From: Bacteroidota bacterium
GTDB lineage: Bacteria > Bacteroidota > Bacteroidia > Bacteroidales > Paludibacteraceae
Assembly (NCBI GenBank): GCA_017860295.1
Contig: JAFNAS010000014.1
Coordinates: 1-64,000, forward strand
Reading direction: 5' to 3'
DNA length: 64,000 bases
The translations under genes and the position numbers were made by a program. Shown in pieces: positions 32,962-42,748 of the stretch (positions are counted from its first letter, which is position 1; every line of letters begins with the position of its first letter). The notes beneath the pieces are model-generated. The model did not search any database. It saw nothing but the letters and a program-made list of their open reading frames with translations, and was not told the origin of the DNA.

Positions 32962-35046
32962 ATGAGTACACAAGATAAAACATCGTCGCAGCTATTTAAC
33001 CGGAAATTAATTGTTCCGGCGCTGAAAGACGCAGTTGTAAAGCTGCATCCGGCCAAACTGATCCAAAATCCAATCATCTTTATCGTTGGACTGGGTGCCG
33101 TACTGACAACCGGAATTGTTGTCGCAAATCTGTTTGCCGGCCACTTTTCCTCCTTCGATTTCCAGATTACCGTCTGGTTGTGGTTTACCGTTTTGTTTGC
33201 CAACTTCTCCGAAGCCATTGCCGAGGGTAGGGGAAAGGCACAGGCCGAGACCCTGAAAAAGAGTCGCACACAAACCAAAGCCCGCCGGATGAAAGGCGAT
33301 AAGGAAGAGGTGGTTTGGGCAACCGAACTGACCCGGGGCAATCTGGTGGTTTGTGAAACAGGGGATGTAATTCCTGCCGACGGTGATGTGATCGAAGGTA
33401 TTGCCAGCGTGGACGAATCGGCCATTACCGGCGAATCGGCACCTGTGATCCGCGAAAGTGGCGGCGACCGGTGCGCGGTAACCGGCGGCACCAAGGTGCT
33501 GAGTGACAAAATCATTATCAAAGTGACCTCTGAACCCGGAGATACCTTCCTCGACCGGATGATTGCGCTGGTGGAAGGTGCCAAACGGAAGAAAACCCCC
33601 AACGAAATCGCGCTGAATAATCTTTTGCTGGGTCTGACAGCTATTTTCCTAATTGCTGTTATTACCCTGCCTTCGTTGTTCAACTACAATCTTGCCGGAC
33701 AGCAATCGACGTTGAGCCTGACCATTCTGGTGGCGTTGTTGGTCTGCCTGATCCCAACCACCATTGGCGGCTTGTTGAGCGCGATCGGAATCAGCGGGAT
33801 GGATCGCCTATTGCAGAAAAATGTGATTGCCACCAGTGGAAAAGCCGTAGAAGCTGCGGGTGATGTGGATGTGCTGATGCTCGATAAGACCGGTACTATT
33901 ACGCTGGGTAACCGTATGGCGACCGATTTTATTCCGGCCGACACGATTTCACAGGAGGCTTTGGCCGATGCTGCCCAGCTGGCCTCGCTGGCCGACGAAA
34001 CGCCCGAAGGACGTTCGGTGGTGATTCTTGCGAAAGAGAAATTTCACCTGCGCGAACGCCATATTCACGAGTCTGATATGACTTTCGTTCCTTTTACGGC
34101 TCAATCGCGGATGAGTGGAGTTGACATTCGTTTGCCGAACGGTAAAATACGTTCCATCCGCAAAGGAGCTACCGATGCTATCCGCAAGTTTGTTCAAAAC
34201 AACAATGGCTTTTTTCCTCAGAGTGTGTCGGACAAGGTGGTGGAACTCTCCGGTCAGGGAGCAACCCCCTTGGTAGTTGCCGATGGCGATCAGGTACTGG
34301 GAGTTATTCACCTGAAAGATATAGTGAAAGGCGGTATCAAACATCGTTTTGCACAGTTGCGTGCGATGGGTATCAAAACCGTGATGGTGACGGGCGATAA
34401 TCCGCTGACCGCCGCGGCTATTGCAGCCGAAGCCGGGGTGGATGATTTTATTGCCGAAGCCAAACCGGAAGACAAGCTCTCCCGCATTCGTCAGGAGCAG
34501 GCCAACGGTCACCTTGTCGGAATGATCGGCGACGGTACTAACGATGCTCCCGCTTTAGCGCAGGCCGATATCGGTATCGCCATGAACAGTGGCACGCAGG
34601 CTGCCCGCGAAGCCGGCAATATGGTCGATCTGGATAGTAATCCGACAAAGCTTATCGAAGTGGTTGAAACCGGCAAGCAGTTGCTGATGACCCGCGGGTC
34701 GCTCACCACTTTCAGTATTGCCAACGACGTATCGAAATATTTTGCCATTATCCCGGCTATCGCCGCCGGATTGTATGCCGGTGCCAACGGTCAGGGAGTA
34801 CTCTCGGCACTCAATATAATGCACCTTGCTACCCCACAAAGCGCCATCCTCAGCGCGGTTATCTTCAATGCCCTGATTATTGTCTTGCTCATTCCGCTGG
34901 CATTGAAGGGCGTAAAATACCGTCCGCTTTCGTCGAACCGTATTTTGGCTAAAAACCTGTTGGTGTATGGATTGGGTGGGCTGGTGGTGCCTTTTATCGG
35001 CATCAAGCTGATAGATATTGTGCTACAACTTTTGCATTGTGTTTAA
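32962..35046 (+). CDS. kdpB: Potassium-transporting ATPase subunit B
   Basis: A 694-residue P-type ATPase subunit that powers potassium uptake. The phosphorylation motif DKTGTIT is near residue 307, the actuator motif TGES in [11 protein letters not shown] near 155, and the hinge motif [20 protein letters not shown] near 520. Four N-terminal and three C-terminal membrane helices can be traced. KdpB works with KdpA (channel) and KdpC (assembly). Normal length, intact. Confidence 0.97.
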   Translation: MSTQDKTSSQLFNRKLIVPALKDAVVKLHPAKLIQNPIIFIVGLGAVLTTGIVVANLFAGHFSSFDFQITVWLWFTVLFANFSEAIAEGRGKAQAETLKKSRTQTKARRMKGDKEEVVWATELTRGNLVVCETGDVIPADGDVIEGIASVDESAITGESAPVIRESGGDRCAVTGGTKVLSDKIIIKVTSEPGDTFLDRMIALVEGAKRKKTPNEIALNNLLLGLTAIFLIAVITLPSLFNYNLAGQQSTLSLTILVALLVCLIPTTIGGLLSAIGISGMDRLLQKNVIATSGKAVEAAGDVDVLMLDKTGTITLGNRMATDFIPADTISQEALADAAQLASLADETPEGRSVVILAKEKFHLRERHIHESDMTFVPFTAQSRMSGVDIRLPNGKIRSIRKGATDAIRKFVQNNNGFFPQSVSDKVVELSGQGATPLVVADGDQVLGVIHLKDIVKGGIKHRFAQLRAMGIKTVMVTGDNPLTAAAIAAEAGVDDFIAEAKPEDKLSRIRQEQANGHLVGMIGDGTNDAPALAQADIGIAMNSGTQAAREAGNMVDLDSNPTKLIEVVETGKQLLMTRGSLTTFSIANDVSKYFAIIPAIAAGLYAGANGQGVLSALNIMHLATPQSAILSAVIFNALIIVLLIPLALKGVKYRPLSSNRILAKNLLVYGLGGLVVPFIGIKLIDIVLQLLHCV

Positions 35047-35071
35047 TTCACTCAATATTAAATTGTTGAAA

Positions 35072-35512
35072 ATGAGAACGAAATCAATAATTATGCTGTT
35101 GTTAATCACTCAATTGGTGTTTGTAGTGGCTTGTTCTTCGCACAAAGGGCAATCGGGTAAAGGTAATATTACCGAATCGGTATGGGGATTGGTATCTGTC
35201 AAAGCGACAACAGGCGATTCCCTGTTGATGCCTCTGAAAGATGAAGTGCCGACTCTGAACGTTTTAACCGATGGTACGATAAAAGGGACTACAGGGTGCA
35301 ATAGTTTTGAGGGTCAGGTAGCGGTAACCGGCTATAACCTGAAATTCGGGAACCTGCTCTTTACGCATGTGTCGTGTCCTGATAAAACCCTCGAAAGTGC
35401 TTTTTATGCCACGCTCGATTCGACGGACAACTATACTGTCGATCACGGCCATCTGTTATTGAAAAAAAAAGATAAAGTGCTTGCTACTTTTATGTCGATG
35501 GATGTAAGATAA
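35072..35512 (+). CDS. META-domain (HslJ-like) lipoprotein inside the kdp operon
   Basis: A 146-residue lipoprotein with a clear lipobox (QLVFVVAC, Cys near residue 21). The mature part is a META/HslJ-type domain: SVWGLVSVKATTGDSL, GTTGCNSFEG near residue 75 and the Cys-containing FTHVSCPDKTLE. META domains bind outer-membrane or lipid-related partners and are linked to heat shock or antibiotic resistance, without a defined reaction. It starts 25 bp after kdpB and ends 27 bp before kdpC, so it is transcribed with the pump. Start ATG 35072 is chosen over 35018, which lies inside kdpB. Confidence 0.88.
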   Translation: MRTKSIIMLLLITQLVFVVACSSHKGQSGKGNITESVWGLVSVKATTGDSLLMPLKDEVPTLNVLTDGTIKGTTGCNSFEGQVAVTGYNLKFGNLLFTHVSCPDKTLESAFYATLDSTDNYTVDHGHLLLKKKDKVLATFMSMDVR

Positions 35513-35539
35513 GTTGTTTTTATGTAATTGATTAAGTGT

Positions 35540-36115
35540 ATGAAAAAAAATATTTTATCCGGTCTGAAAATGCTATTGGCATTCACCTTGCTGACCGGAT
35601 TGATTTATCCTTTGATGATTACGGGAATTGCACAAGTGGTATTTCCCCGTCAGTCGAATGGCAGTATTGTTTCTATTGGCCAAAAAGCCTGTGGCTCGGA
35701 GCTGCTGGGGCAAGCGTTCAAAAGCAACAGTTATTTCTGGTCGCGGCCTTCAGCATGTGGTTATGCCACATTGCCTTCGGGAGCTTCCAATTGGGGTCCG
35801 ACCAGCGATACATTGCGCAAGACGATTGAAAAACGAAGAGAGTCTTTTATTATTGCCAATCGTCTGCCGTTGAATACGGTGGTGCCCAACGAAATGATGA
35901 CGGCTTCCGGTAGCGGGCTCGATCCGCATATTTCGCCCGAAAGTGCCACGCTTCAGGTTGAACGAATAGCATCGGCGCGTCATTTTTCACCGTCTCAATT
36001 ACAACAATTGCGTCAATTGGTAGCAAGTCATACCGAACAACCTCAGTTCGGTTGTCTGGGAGAAAAACGTATAAATGTTCTTGCATTGAACCGTGATCTG
36101 GATTTGTTGCGGTAA
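35540..36115 (+). CDS. kdpC: Potassium-transporting ATPase subunit C
   Basis: A 191-residue subunit that stabilises the Kdp complex and raises its ATP affinity. One N-terminal membrane helix (about residues 9-31, LKMLLAFTLLTGLIYPLMIT) precedes the periplasmic domain. Family signatures are GSELLGQAFKSNSYFWSRPS near 52 and SGSGLDPHISPESATLQVER near 117. The start ATG 35540 gives MKKNILSG; an in-frame ATG at 35528 is four codons earlier. Confidence 0.96.
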   Translation: MKKNILSGLKMLLAFTLLTGLIYPLMITGIAQVVFPRQSNGSIVSIGQKACGSELLGQAFKSNSYFWSRPSACGYATLPSGASNWGPTSDTLRKTIEKRRESFIIANRLPLNTVVPNEMMTASGSGLDPHISPESATLQVERIASARHFSPSQLQQLRQLVASHTEQPQFGCLGEKRINVLALNRDLDLLR

Positions 36116-36130
36116 TTCGCGGTATATTTG
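36103..36130 (+). promoter_or_regulatory. Possible promoter of kdpDE
   Basis: TATATTTG at 36123-36130 matches the -7 element, with TTTG at 36103-36106 (spacer 16 bp, slightly short). This would separate kdpD from the kdpABC transcript. The remaining 120 bp before kdpD are AT-rich with TTAAGAAA/TTTCTTAA inverted bases. Confidence 0.5.
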
Positions 36131-36251
36131 CATACGAATGAAACGTAAAACGGAAAATAAAAAACCGACTTAAAATCTTACCATTAAGAAATTCAGACGA
36201 TTAAGTGAAATCTTTATTTTCTTAATGCCTTTATGGTAAATAGATGTTTTT

Positions 36252-38951
36252 ATGAATGTTTACGACGAAAACCGTCCCGATCCGGACGAACTGCTGGCTT
36301 CGTTGAAGGAGCAGGAGGATAAAAACAAGCTGGGCAAGCTGAAAATATTCTTCGGCATGTGTGCCGGTGTGGGTAAAACGTACACCATGTTGCAGGCTGC
36401 TCATCTGGAAAAAAACAAAAAAGTGGATGTGGTGATCGGGTATGTGGAAACGCACGGTCGCCCCGAAACGGAACAACTGGTGGAAGGTCTGGAGATTATT
36501 CCTCCTTACCAGATCGTTTACAGGGGAACGCAGTTTCGGGAGGTGGATATCGATGCTATTATTGCCCGTAAGCCGCAGGTGGTTCTTATCGACGAACTGG
36601 CGCATACCAATGCCCCCGGGAGTCGTCATGCCAAACGGTATCAGGATGTGCAGGAGTTGATAAACAACGGAATCGATGTGTATGCCACGCTGAATGTGCA
36701 GCACATCGAGAGCCGAACCGATACGGTAACGCAAATCACGGGCGTTACCATTCGCGAAACGGTGCCCGACGATGTTTTGGAGGCGGCCGATGAGGTAGAG
36801 CTGGTCGACCTGACTGCCGATGAGTTGCTTCAGCGTCTCGCCGATGGGAAAGTGTATACTCCCGAACGATCGCAGGAGGCGGTGCGTAACTTCTTCCGGA
36901 AAGGAAATGTTACCGCTTTGCGCGAGATGTCGCTCCGGTTGGTGGCCGACAGGGTCGATAAGCAGTTGCGCGAATACATGCAAACCCGTCGTATTCCCGG
37001 TCCGTGGAAAACGGGACTTCGCCTGATGGTGGCTATTGGCCCGAGCCCTTACTCTGCCTGGCTTATTCGTTGGGCCAAGAGTCTTTCGTATACCATGGAT
37101 GCCTCATTGACGGCACTCTACGTGCAGAAAGCCGACACGCTTTCGCCGGAGGATCAGGATCAGCTCAATAAAAATATTGCGCTGGCCAAACAGCTGGGAG
37201 CGCACTATCTCTCTACCACCGACGAAGATCTTTCGCGGGGCATTCTTGCCATTGCCCAACGCGAAAATATTACACATATCCTTGTCGGTAAGTCGCAGCG
37301 TAAAGGCTTGCATCAGTTGTTGCGGCGTGATTTGGTCTCCAAACTGATTCACGAGAGTGGCGATATCGATATTTATGTGGTCGGAGCCAAGGAGATGGCG
37401 AAAAAACAACGTCATTTTACCTTTGCTTCGTCCGAATTCAGTTCGTCTCCCAAAGCCTATCTGACAAGTGCGGCGGCGATCCTGCTCACGGTATTTCTTT
37501 GTTTTCTATGCAAAGGTTTTGTGGGCTATCAGGTTGTCTCTTACATCCTGTTGTTTGCCGTCTCACTGGTGGCTCTCTTTTTCAGTACGGGGCCTATTCT
37601 GTTGGCCGCGGGACTCGGAGCATTGTTATGGGACTTTTTCTTTATCAATCCACCGCTTACCTTTTATATTGCCAAGCCCGAAGATCTGATGATGTTCGGC
37701 ACTTTCTTTTCGGTGGCAATCATCAATGGTGTGCTGACAACCCGTTTGCGTGGTCAGCAACGGTTGGCACACGACCGCGAACAGCGCACAAACGCGTTGT
37801 ACGAACTGTCGAAGGTGCTGGCTTCTGCCTCCGGAACGCAGGAGGTGATCGATCAGGCTGTGTTGCACATACGCAAATACTTCAATATCGAAAGTGCGAT
37901 CCTTTTGGGCGAAGACGATGCCGGTTTGCAAACCACTTTGTTGCCAATGGATACGAAAATGCAACTGCAGACAGCCGAGCATAGCATTGCCGCCTGGGTG
38001 TATAAACATGGGCGGAAAGCCGGAAAATATACAGACACTCTGCCGGCTACCGATCTTACTTTTTATCCGTTGAAAGGGAAACGGATCAATACGGGAGTGT
38101 TACTGGTGAAGCCCCATAAACCGTTTCACGGAGAGATGGAGCTGTTTTGGGATACGTTTCGCGTGCAGCTTACCAATGCACTCGAACGCGAACATCTCAA
38201 TGAGGTTGCCCGCCGGGCTTCTGTGCTCAACGAATCGGAAAAGCTCTATAAAACGCTGTTCAATTCCATTTCGCACGAACTGCGCATTCCGGTGTCGACC
38301 CTGATGGGTGCCTCCGAAACGCTGTTGCAGCATAACGACGATGCCGAATTGCGGCAACAGCTGGCGCAGGAAATTTTCTCCGCATCCGACCGGTTGAACC
38401 GCCTGATTGAAAACCTACTCAATATGTCGCGTCTGGAATCGGATCGCATTACGCCTTCCATCGACTGGAACGATGTGCATGACCTGACCAATAAGGTGCT
38501 TGCCGATCTGCACGACGAACTGCAACCGTTCAACGTAGAGGTGGTCATCCCTTCGGATATGCCGCTGGTGAAATTCGATTTCGGACTGATGGAACAGGTG
38601 CTGCACAATCTGGTGTACAATGCAACCCAACATGCAGAACCCAAAACGACCATCCGGGTGAAGATTTATTACGATCATCACCAGATGGTGTTGCAGGTAA
38701 TGGATCGGGGTACCGGTTTCCCTGCCGAATCTATTCCCTATCTTTGCAATAAGTTTTACCGTGCCAACAGCCGTACGGCAGGTGGAGTAGGGTTGGGATT
38801 GTCTATTGTAAAAGGTTTCGTGGAAGCCCATCGCGGTACTCTGAAATTTGAAAACCGTTCGCATGGAGGTGCTTTGGTAACGATCAAAATTCCTACCGGG
38901 AAATATATGATCGAGAATAGTGAAGGTGACGAAACACACGGAGTACACTGA
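36252..38951 (+). CDS. kdpD: Osmosensitive potassium-channel sensor histidine kinase KdpD
   Basis: An 899-residue sensor kinase controlling the kdp operon. In order: the KdpD N-terminal domain with Walker A GMCAGVGKTYTM (about residue 37-48) and ELAHTNAPGSRHAKRY near 116; a universal-stress domain (about 250-375); the DUF4118 four-helix membrane domain (about 395-490); a GAF-like segment; the HisKA H box ISHELRIPVSTLMG with His near 675; and the HATPase domain with N box LHNLVYNATQHAEPK near 788, DRGTGFP and GGVGLGLSIVKGF. It is paired with kdpE 230 bp downstream. Confidence 0.96.
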   Translation: MNVYDENRPDPDELLASLKEQEDKNKLGKLKIFFGMCAGVGKTYTMLQAAHLEKNKKVDVVIGYVETHGRPETEQLVEGLEIIPPYQIVYRGTQFREVDIDAIIARKPQVVLIDELAHTNAPGSRHAKRYQDVQELINNGIDVYATLNVQHIESRTDTVTQITGVTIRETVPDDVLEAADEVELVDLTADELLQRLADGKVYTPERSQEAVRNFFRKGNVTALREMSLRLVADRVDKQLREYMQTRRIPGPWKTGLRLMVAIGPSPYSAWLIRWAKSLSYTMDASLTALYVQKADTLSPEDQDQLNKNIALAKQLGAHYLSTTDEDLSRGILAIAQRENITHILVGKSQRKGLHQLLRRDLVSKLIHESGDIDIYVVGAKEMAKKQRHFTFASSEFSSSPKAYLTSAAAILLTVFLCFLCKGFVGYQVVSYILLFAVSLVALFFSTGPILLAAGLGALLWDFFFINPPLTFYIAKPEDLMMFGTFFSVAIINGVLTTRLRGQQRLAHDREQRTNALYELSKVLASASGTQEVIDQAVLHIRKYFNIESAILLGEDDAGLQTTLLPMDTKMQLQTAEHSIAAWVYKHGRKAGKYTDTLPATDLTFYPLKGKRINTGVLLVKPHKPFHGEMELFWDTFRVQLTNALEREHLNEVARRASVLNESEKLYKTLFNSISHELRIPVSTLMGASETLLQHNDDAELRQQLAQEIFSASDRLNRLIENLLNMSRLESDRITPSIDWNDVHDLTNKVLADLHDELQPFNVEVVIPSDMPLVKFDFGLMEQVLHNLVYNATQHAEPKTTIRVKIYYDHHQMVLQVMDRGTGFPAESIPYLCNKFYRANSRTAGGVGLGLSIVKGFVEAHRGTLKFENRSHGGALVTIKIPTGKYMIENSEGDETHGVH

Positions 38952-39180
38952 TTAGACGGATTTACACAGGAGGTGGTAGTCAGTAGAAAATCTACCATAG
39001 GGCAAGTGTCTATCAACATAGGGCAAAAATGGAAGTATGAAAAGCCAGTTTTAAACAACAAATTACAGTTATTCTAACTACTGACTACCGGCTACCGACT
39101 ACCTGTTCGGTATTCTTCCGTGTATTCTGTGTGCAAAAATAGTTCGCTATCTTTGTTCTTTACTCTTTGTTCTAAACGAT
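38952..39180 (+). repeat. Repeat-bearing gap between kdpD and kdpE
   Basis: A 229-bp stretch without a gene. It contains two copies of CATAGGGCAA (near 38996 and 39018), a CTACTGACTACCGGCTACCG run with ACCGACTACC near 39095, and the 20-bp dispersed repeat TCTTTGTTCTTTACTCTTTG at 39150-39169. It looks like inserted low-complexity material. Confidence 0.55.
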
Positions 39181-39861
39181 ATGTCCGAAACAATACTGAT
39201 TATTGATGATGAAAGCGCCATTCGGCGACTGCTCGAAATCACTCTGAAACCGGGCGGCTATTCCATTCTCGAAGCTCCTTCGGGCAAAGATGGATTGGCG
39301 TTGGCGGCCAGTCACAATCCGCAACTGATTATTCTCGATTTGGGGCTGCCCGATGAGGACGGACAAATTGTGCTTAAAAAGCTGCGCGAATGGTACACCG
39401 GGCCAGTCATTATCCTTTCGGTGCGTAGTTCGGAAGAGGATATTGTGCAGGCGCTCGACAGTGGTGCTAACGACTACCTCACCAAACCTTTCCGCACGGG
39501 CGAACTCTCTGCGCGGGTACGTTCGTCACTCCGCTTTTCGTCGCAGGCAGGTAAAGCGCAAACCCTGTTCAGTTTTAATAACCTTGAAATTGATTTGGTA
39601 AATCACACCGTCAAAAAGGGTGGAGAACTGGTGAAACTTACCACCACCGAATTTTCGTTGCTTGCCCTTATGGCGAAGAATGCCGGCAAAGTCCTTACTC
39701 ATACCTTTATCCTCAAAGAGGTTTGGGGTTACAGCTATCTGGAACAAACCCAATACCTTCGCGTGTTTGTGGCGCAGCTCCGCAAAAAGATCGAGGATAA
39801 TCCCTCGCAACCCGTTTATATCAATACCGAATCGGGCATTGGGTACCGTTTTTGCGAATAA
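39181..39861 (+). CDS. kdpE: KdpE response regulator (OmpR/PhoB type)
   Basis: A 226-residue response regulator. The receiver domain has ILIIDDESAIRR (acidic pair), the phospho-acceptor Asp in LIILDLGLPDEDG near residue 58 and Lys in YLTKPFRTGEL near 107. The C-terminal winged-helix domain (about 130-226) shows LTTTEFSLLALMAKNAGKVL and YLRVFVAQLRKKIEDNPSQP, the OmpR/PhoB pattern. It receives phosphate from KdpD and should activate kdpABC. Confidence 0.96.
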   Translation: MSETILIIDDESAIRRLLEITLKPGGYSILEAPSGKDGLALAASHNPQLIILDLGLPDEDGQIVLKKLREWYTGPVIILSVRSSEEDIVQALDSGANDYLTKPFRTGELSARVRSSLRFSSQAGKAQTLFSFNNLEIDLVNHTVKKGGELVKLTTTEFSLLALMAKNAGKVLTHTFILKEVWGYSYLEQTQYLRVFVAQLRKKIEDNPSQPVYINTESGIGYRFCE

Positions 39862-39931
39862 AGTCTGGTTTGTATCTGCATTTCTTTCTTTGGGTTCAAC
39901 CCGATCCGCTGGCTTTTTCTCTTAAATTTAG

Positions 39932-39939
39932 TAACTTTG
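39932..39939 (+). promoter_or_regulatory. -7 element before hisC
   Basis: TAACTTTG matches the Bacteroidetes -7 consensus, with a T-rich CTTTTTCT about 20 bp upstream as a weak -33. It lies 75 bp before the hisC start. Confidence 0.5.
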
Positions 39940-40013
39940 TCCGTGTAAAATGTTTGTGGAGTTTCCGATGAAATCCCGCAAAATATAGAGTATTCACACA
40001 GATAATTATTGCC

Positions 40014-41051
40014 GTGTCAGAAATTACATCCTTAGTTCGAAAAAACATTCTGTCGCTCAAGCCTTACTCTTGTGCCCGCGACGAATTCAAAGGTGAAGCC
40101 GAAGCTTACCTCGATGCAAACGAAAATCCGTTGAACTATCCGTATAACCGTTATCCGGATCCGTTGCAATGGTCGGTCAAAGAACGTATTGCAGCGATTA
40201 AAGGTGTCCATCCCGGACAGGTATTTCTGGGTAACGGCAGCGACGAAGCCATCGATTTGGTATTTCGTGTCTTTTGCGAGCCGCGTCAGGACAATGTGGT
40301 GGCTATCGATCCTACCTACGGTATGTATCAGGTGAGTGCCGACATCAACGATGTGGAGTATCGTAAAGTACGTCTCAATGCCGATTATTCGCTCGATGCA
40401 CAACGTGTGCTTGATGCCACCGATGTGCATACGAAAGTAATTTTCCTTTGCTCTCCCAACAATCCGACTGCCAACCTGCTTAACCGCAAAGAGATGTTGA
40501 AGATTGTGGAAGGGTTTACCGGTATTACGGTGATTGATGAGGCCTATATCGACTTCTCTTCGGAACCGAGTTGGCTGAAAATGTTGGATCGATATCCGCG
40601 TTTGATCGTGCTGCAAACATTCTCGAAGGCATGGGGACTGGCCGGTGTGCGTTTGGGGATGGCCTTTGCCTCCGAGGAGATTATCGGTTTGTACAACAAA
40701 GTAAAATATCCTTATAACATCAACGTGCTGACACAGCGACTGGTACTCGACGAACTGGAGCAGGTCGATCGCAAGGCCGAATGGGTGAATATGTTGTTGA
40801 AGGAACGCTTTCGGTTGATCGAGCTGTTGAAGCAACTGGATATGGTGGAAGAGGTATATCCTACCGATGCCAACTTTTTGTTGGTAAAAGTGCCCGATGC
40901 CAATGCCGTGTACCGTTATCTGGTCGACAAGAGCATTATTGTGCGAAACCGTAATACAGTGGCTTTGTGCGAAGGATGTTTGCGTATTACGGTGGGTGTG
41001 GAGTCGGAAAACGAGCTGTTGTTAAAGGCGCTTGGTGAATATAGAGCCTGA
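40014..41051 (+). CDS. hisC: Histidinol-phosphate aminotransferase
   Basis: A 345-residue PLP enzyme catalysing the transamination step of histidine synthesis. The family hallmarks are DANENPLNYPYNRYPDP near residue 33, GNGSDEAIDLVFRVFCEP near 72, SPNNPTANLL near 146, VIDEAYIDFS near 173 and the PLP Lys in QTFSKAWGLAGVRLG near 204. The GTG at 40014 begins MSEITSLVRKNIL, the standard N-terminus, and no ATG fits better. It stands alone here, away from other his genes, and ends 66 bp before the tRNA. Confidence 0.93.
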   Translation: MSEITSLVRKNILSLKPYSCARDEFKGEAEAYLDANENPLNYPYNRYPDPLQWSVKERIAAIKGVHPGQVFLGNGSDEAIDLVFRVFCEPRQDNVVAIDPTYGMYQVSADINDVEYRKVRLNADYSLDAQRVLDATDVHTKVIFLCSPNNPTANLLNRKEMLKIVEGFTGITVIDEAYIDFSSEPSWLKMLDRYPRLIVLQTFSKAWGLAGVRLGMAFASEEIIGLYNKVKYPYNINVLTQRLVLDELEQVDRKAEWVNMLLKERFRLIELLKQLDMVEEVYPTDANFLLVKVPDANAVYRYLVDKSIIVRNRNTVALCEGCLRITVGVESENELLLKALGEYRA

Positions 41052-41069
41052 TTTTTTCTGAAAAAAATC

Positions 41070-41099
41070 TTGGACGAAACATAAAAAAGTGTACCTTTG
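41070..41099 (+). promoter_or_regulatory. Promoter of tRNA-Ser
   Basis: TTGG (41070-41073) and TACCTTTG (41092-41099) fit the -33/-7 pattern with an 18-bp spacer; the tRNA begins 19 bp later. A small inverted repeat (GATTTTTTC/GAAAAAAATC) directly after hisC may end that transcript. Confidence 0.6.
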
Positions 41100-41117
41100 C
41101 AGCCGCTAAACGACCAA

Positions 41118-41204
41118 GGAAAGCTGCCAGAGTGGTCGAATGGGCCGCACTCGAAATGCGGTGTACGGGTGACTGTACCGGGGGTTCGAATCCCTCGCTT
41201 TCCG
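41118..41204 (+). tRNA. tRNA-Ser (anticodon CGA)
   Basis: An 87-base class II tRNA. The acceptor arms GGAAAGC (41118-41124) and GCTTTCC pair fully. The anticodon stem CCGCA/TGCGG encloses the loop CTCGAAA, giving anticodon CGA for serine UCG. The long variable arm TGTACGGGTGACTGTACC and the T-arm loop TTCGAAT are present. CCA is not encoded. The mobile island begins just downstream. Confidence 0.95.
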
Positions 41205-41241
41205 CAAGATACCAAAGTCATTTGGTAGTCAAATTAAGACA

Positions 41242-41277
41242 AACTCCATAAAATAAGGTTTTTATGGAGTTTTTTTA
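41242..41277. terminator. Hairpin terminator after tRNA-Ser
   Basis: AACTCCATAAAA pairs with TTTTATGGAGTT across a short loop and is followed by a T run. It is read on the + strand as the tRNA terminator, and may mark the left edge of the inserted island. Confidence 0.65.
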
Positions 41278-41331
41278 TTGTCTACGCTAGACATCTAAAT
41301 TCCATAAAATAGCCAAAAAACGACATCATTT

Positions 41332-41475
41332 CGTTACTAAATCGTTACTAAAAAATGGGGATGTTATTTTAGTAACGATTTTTGAGATAAGTCTCTGATA
41401 TGTCGTTAATTGTTCTTTAAGTGTCTGCTCATAAACTGAGTGTTAACCGTTCCTTTACAATGTTAAATCGTTACT
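41332..41475. repeat. Four CGTTACT repeats, probable recombinase/excisionase arm sites
   Basis: The 7-mer CGTTACT occurs at 41332, 41343 and 41469, and inverted as AGTAACG at 41371. The extended form AATCGTTACT is shared by two copies and its complement AGTAACGATT by a third. They all lie between the tRNA and the integrase gene, as arm-type binding sites of tyrosine recombinases usually do. Binding is inferred. Confidence 0.55.
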
Positions 41476-41506
41476 GTAATTGTGAGGAACAAAAAACGGA
41501 AGTATT

Positions 41507-42748
41507 ATGAGTAAAAGTACGTTTAAGATTCTTTTTTATGTAAGAAAGAATCAATTGAACAAAGAAGGTAAAGCCAACATCATGATTCGGGTATCGGTTA
41601 ATGGTGAGGTGTCTCAATTCAGTTCCAAATTAGATATTGAGCCAAAATTTTGGGATGTGAAACTCTGCAAAGCGACTGGGAATAGCATGCAGGCGCGTAG
41701 ATTAAATAATTTATTAGAAGACATTCGCACGTCCTTAAGAAATCACTATCGCGAGATCGAAGTACATGAAGCGTATGTAACCGCAGAGAAAATACGTAAT
41801 GCCTTTTTGGGCTATGATGTTAAGTTGCATACTCTGTTAGAGCTTTTTAAAAGTCATAATGAGGATGCAAGAAAACTTATTGGCATTAGTAAAACAGAAG
41901 CTACACTTGCTAAATACGACCGAACATGCCGCCGTTTGGAAGAATTTATGAGCGCTAAGTATAAAATTTCAGATATTGCACTCAAAGAAATAAATCACAA
42001 ATTTATTACAGATTTTGAAGCTTACTTACATGGTGTAAGTAAGTGTAGTGACAATACATCCGCAAAGTTTATACAAATATTTCGAATGATTATTATTGTA
42101 GCTAAAAACAATGGTTTGATATTTAAAGACCCATTCGCAAATTATAAAATACGATTCAAACGTGTAGATAGAGGTTACTTGACGGATCAAGAGATGCAAA
42201 TAATTGTAGAAAAAAAATTTGTATCTAAAAGATTAGAACAAGTACGTGATATTTTTATTTTCTCGTGTTTCACTGGGTTGGCATATATTGATGTTAAAAA
42301 TTTGACAATCAACAATATTTGTATGTCTTTTGATGGTAAACCATGGATAATGACACACAGGCAAAAAACAGATACTCCAGTGAATGTTCCCTTATTGAAT
42401 ATTCCCTTATCCATTCTAAAGAAATATGAAGGCAAACTCTCAAACGGACAATTACTCCCGGTATTAAGCAATCAAAAGCTCAATTCATATTTAAAAGAGA
42501 TAGGTGACTTGTGTGGTATAAATAAAAATATAACCTTTCACATGGCTCGGCATACATTTGCAACAACCACAACTTTATCGAAAGGAGTACCCATAGAGAC
42601 AGTGTCTAAAATGTTGGGACACACCAATATTCAGACAACACAAATCTATGCCCGTATTACCAATGAAAAAATCAGCAAGGATATGCAATTGCTTTCAGGA
42701 AAGTTGAATGATATGGAGCAAGCCATATTAAAGAAAATGGATTTATGA
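41507..42748 (+). CDS. Tyrosine recombinase (integrase) of the mobile island
   Basis: A 413-residue site-specific recombinase of the Bacteroidetes CTn/NBU type. The N-terminal arm-binding domain has KANIMIRVSVNGEVSQFSSK, the SAM-like core-binding domain follows (about 105-205), and the catalytic domain carries Arg in FSCFTGLAYIDVKNL near residue 255, a later Lys-containing strand (HRQKTDTPVNVPL), HMARHTFATT (His-x-x-Arg-His) near 346, GHTNIQTTQIYARI with the nucleophile Tyr near 383. In the first box the canonical Arg of ARTGL reads FTGLA, common in this group. It sits next to tRNA-Ser, the presumed target region. Overlaps the next gene by 4 bp. Confidence 0.93.
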   Translation: MSKSTFKILFYVRKNQLNKEGKANIMIRVSVNGEVSQFSSKLDIEPKFWDVKLCKATGNSMQARRLNNLLEDIRTSLRNHYREIEVHEAYVTAEKIRNAFLGYDVKLHTLLELFKSHNEDARKLIGISKTEATLAKYDRTCRRLEEFMSAKYKISDIALKEINHKFITDFEAYLHGVSKCSDNTSAKFIQIFRMIIIVAKNNGLIFKDPFANYKIRFKRVDRGYLTDQEMQIIVEKKFVSKRLEQVRDIFIFSCFTGLAYIDVKNLTINNICMSFDGKPWIMTHRQKTDTPVNVPLLNIPLSILKKYEGKLSNGQLLPVLSNQKLNSYLKEIGDLCGINKNITFHMARHTFATTTTLSKGVPIETVSKMLGHTNIQTTQIYARITNEKISKDMQLLSGKLNDMEQAILKKMDL

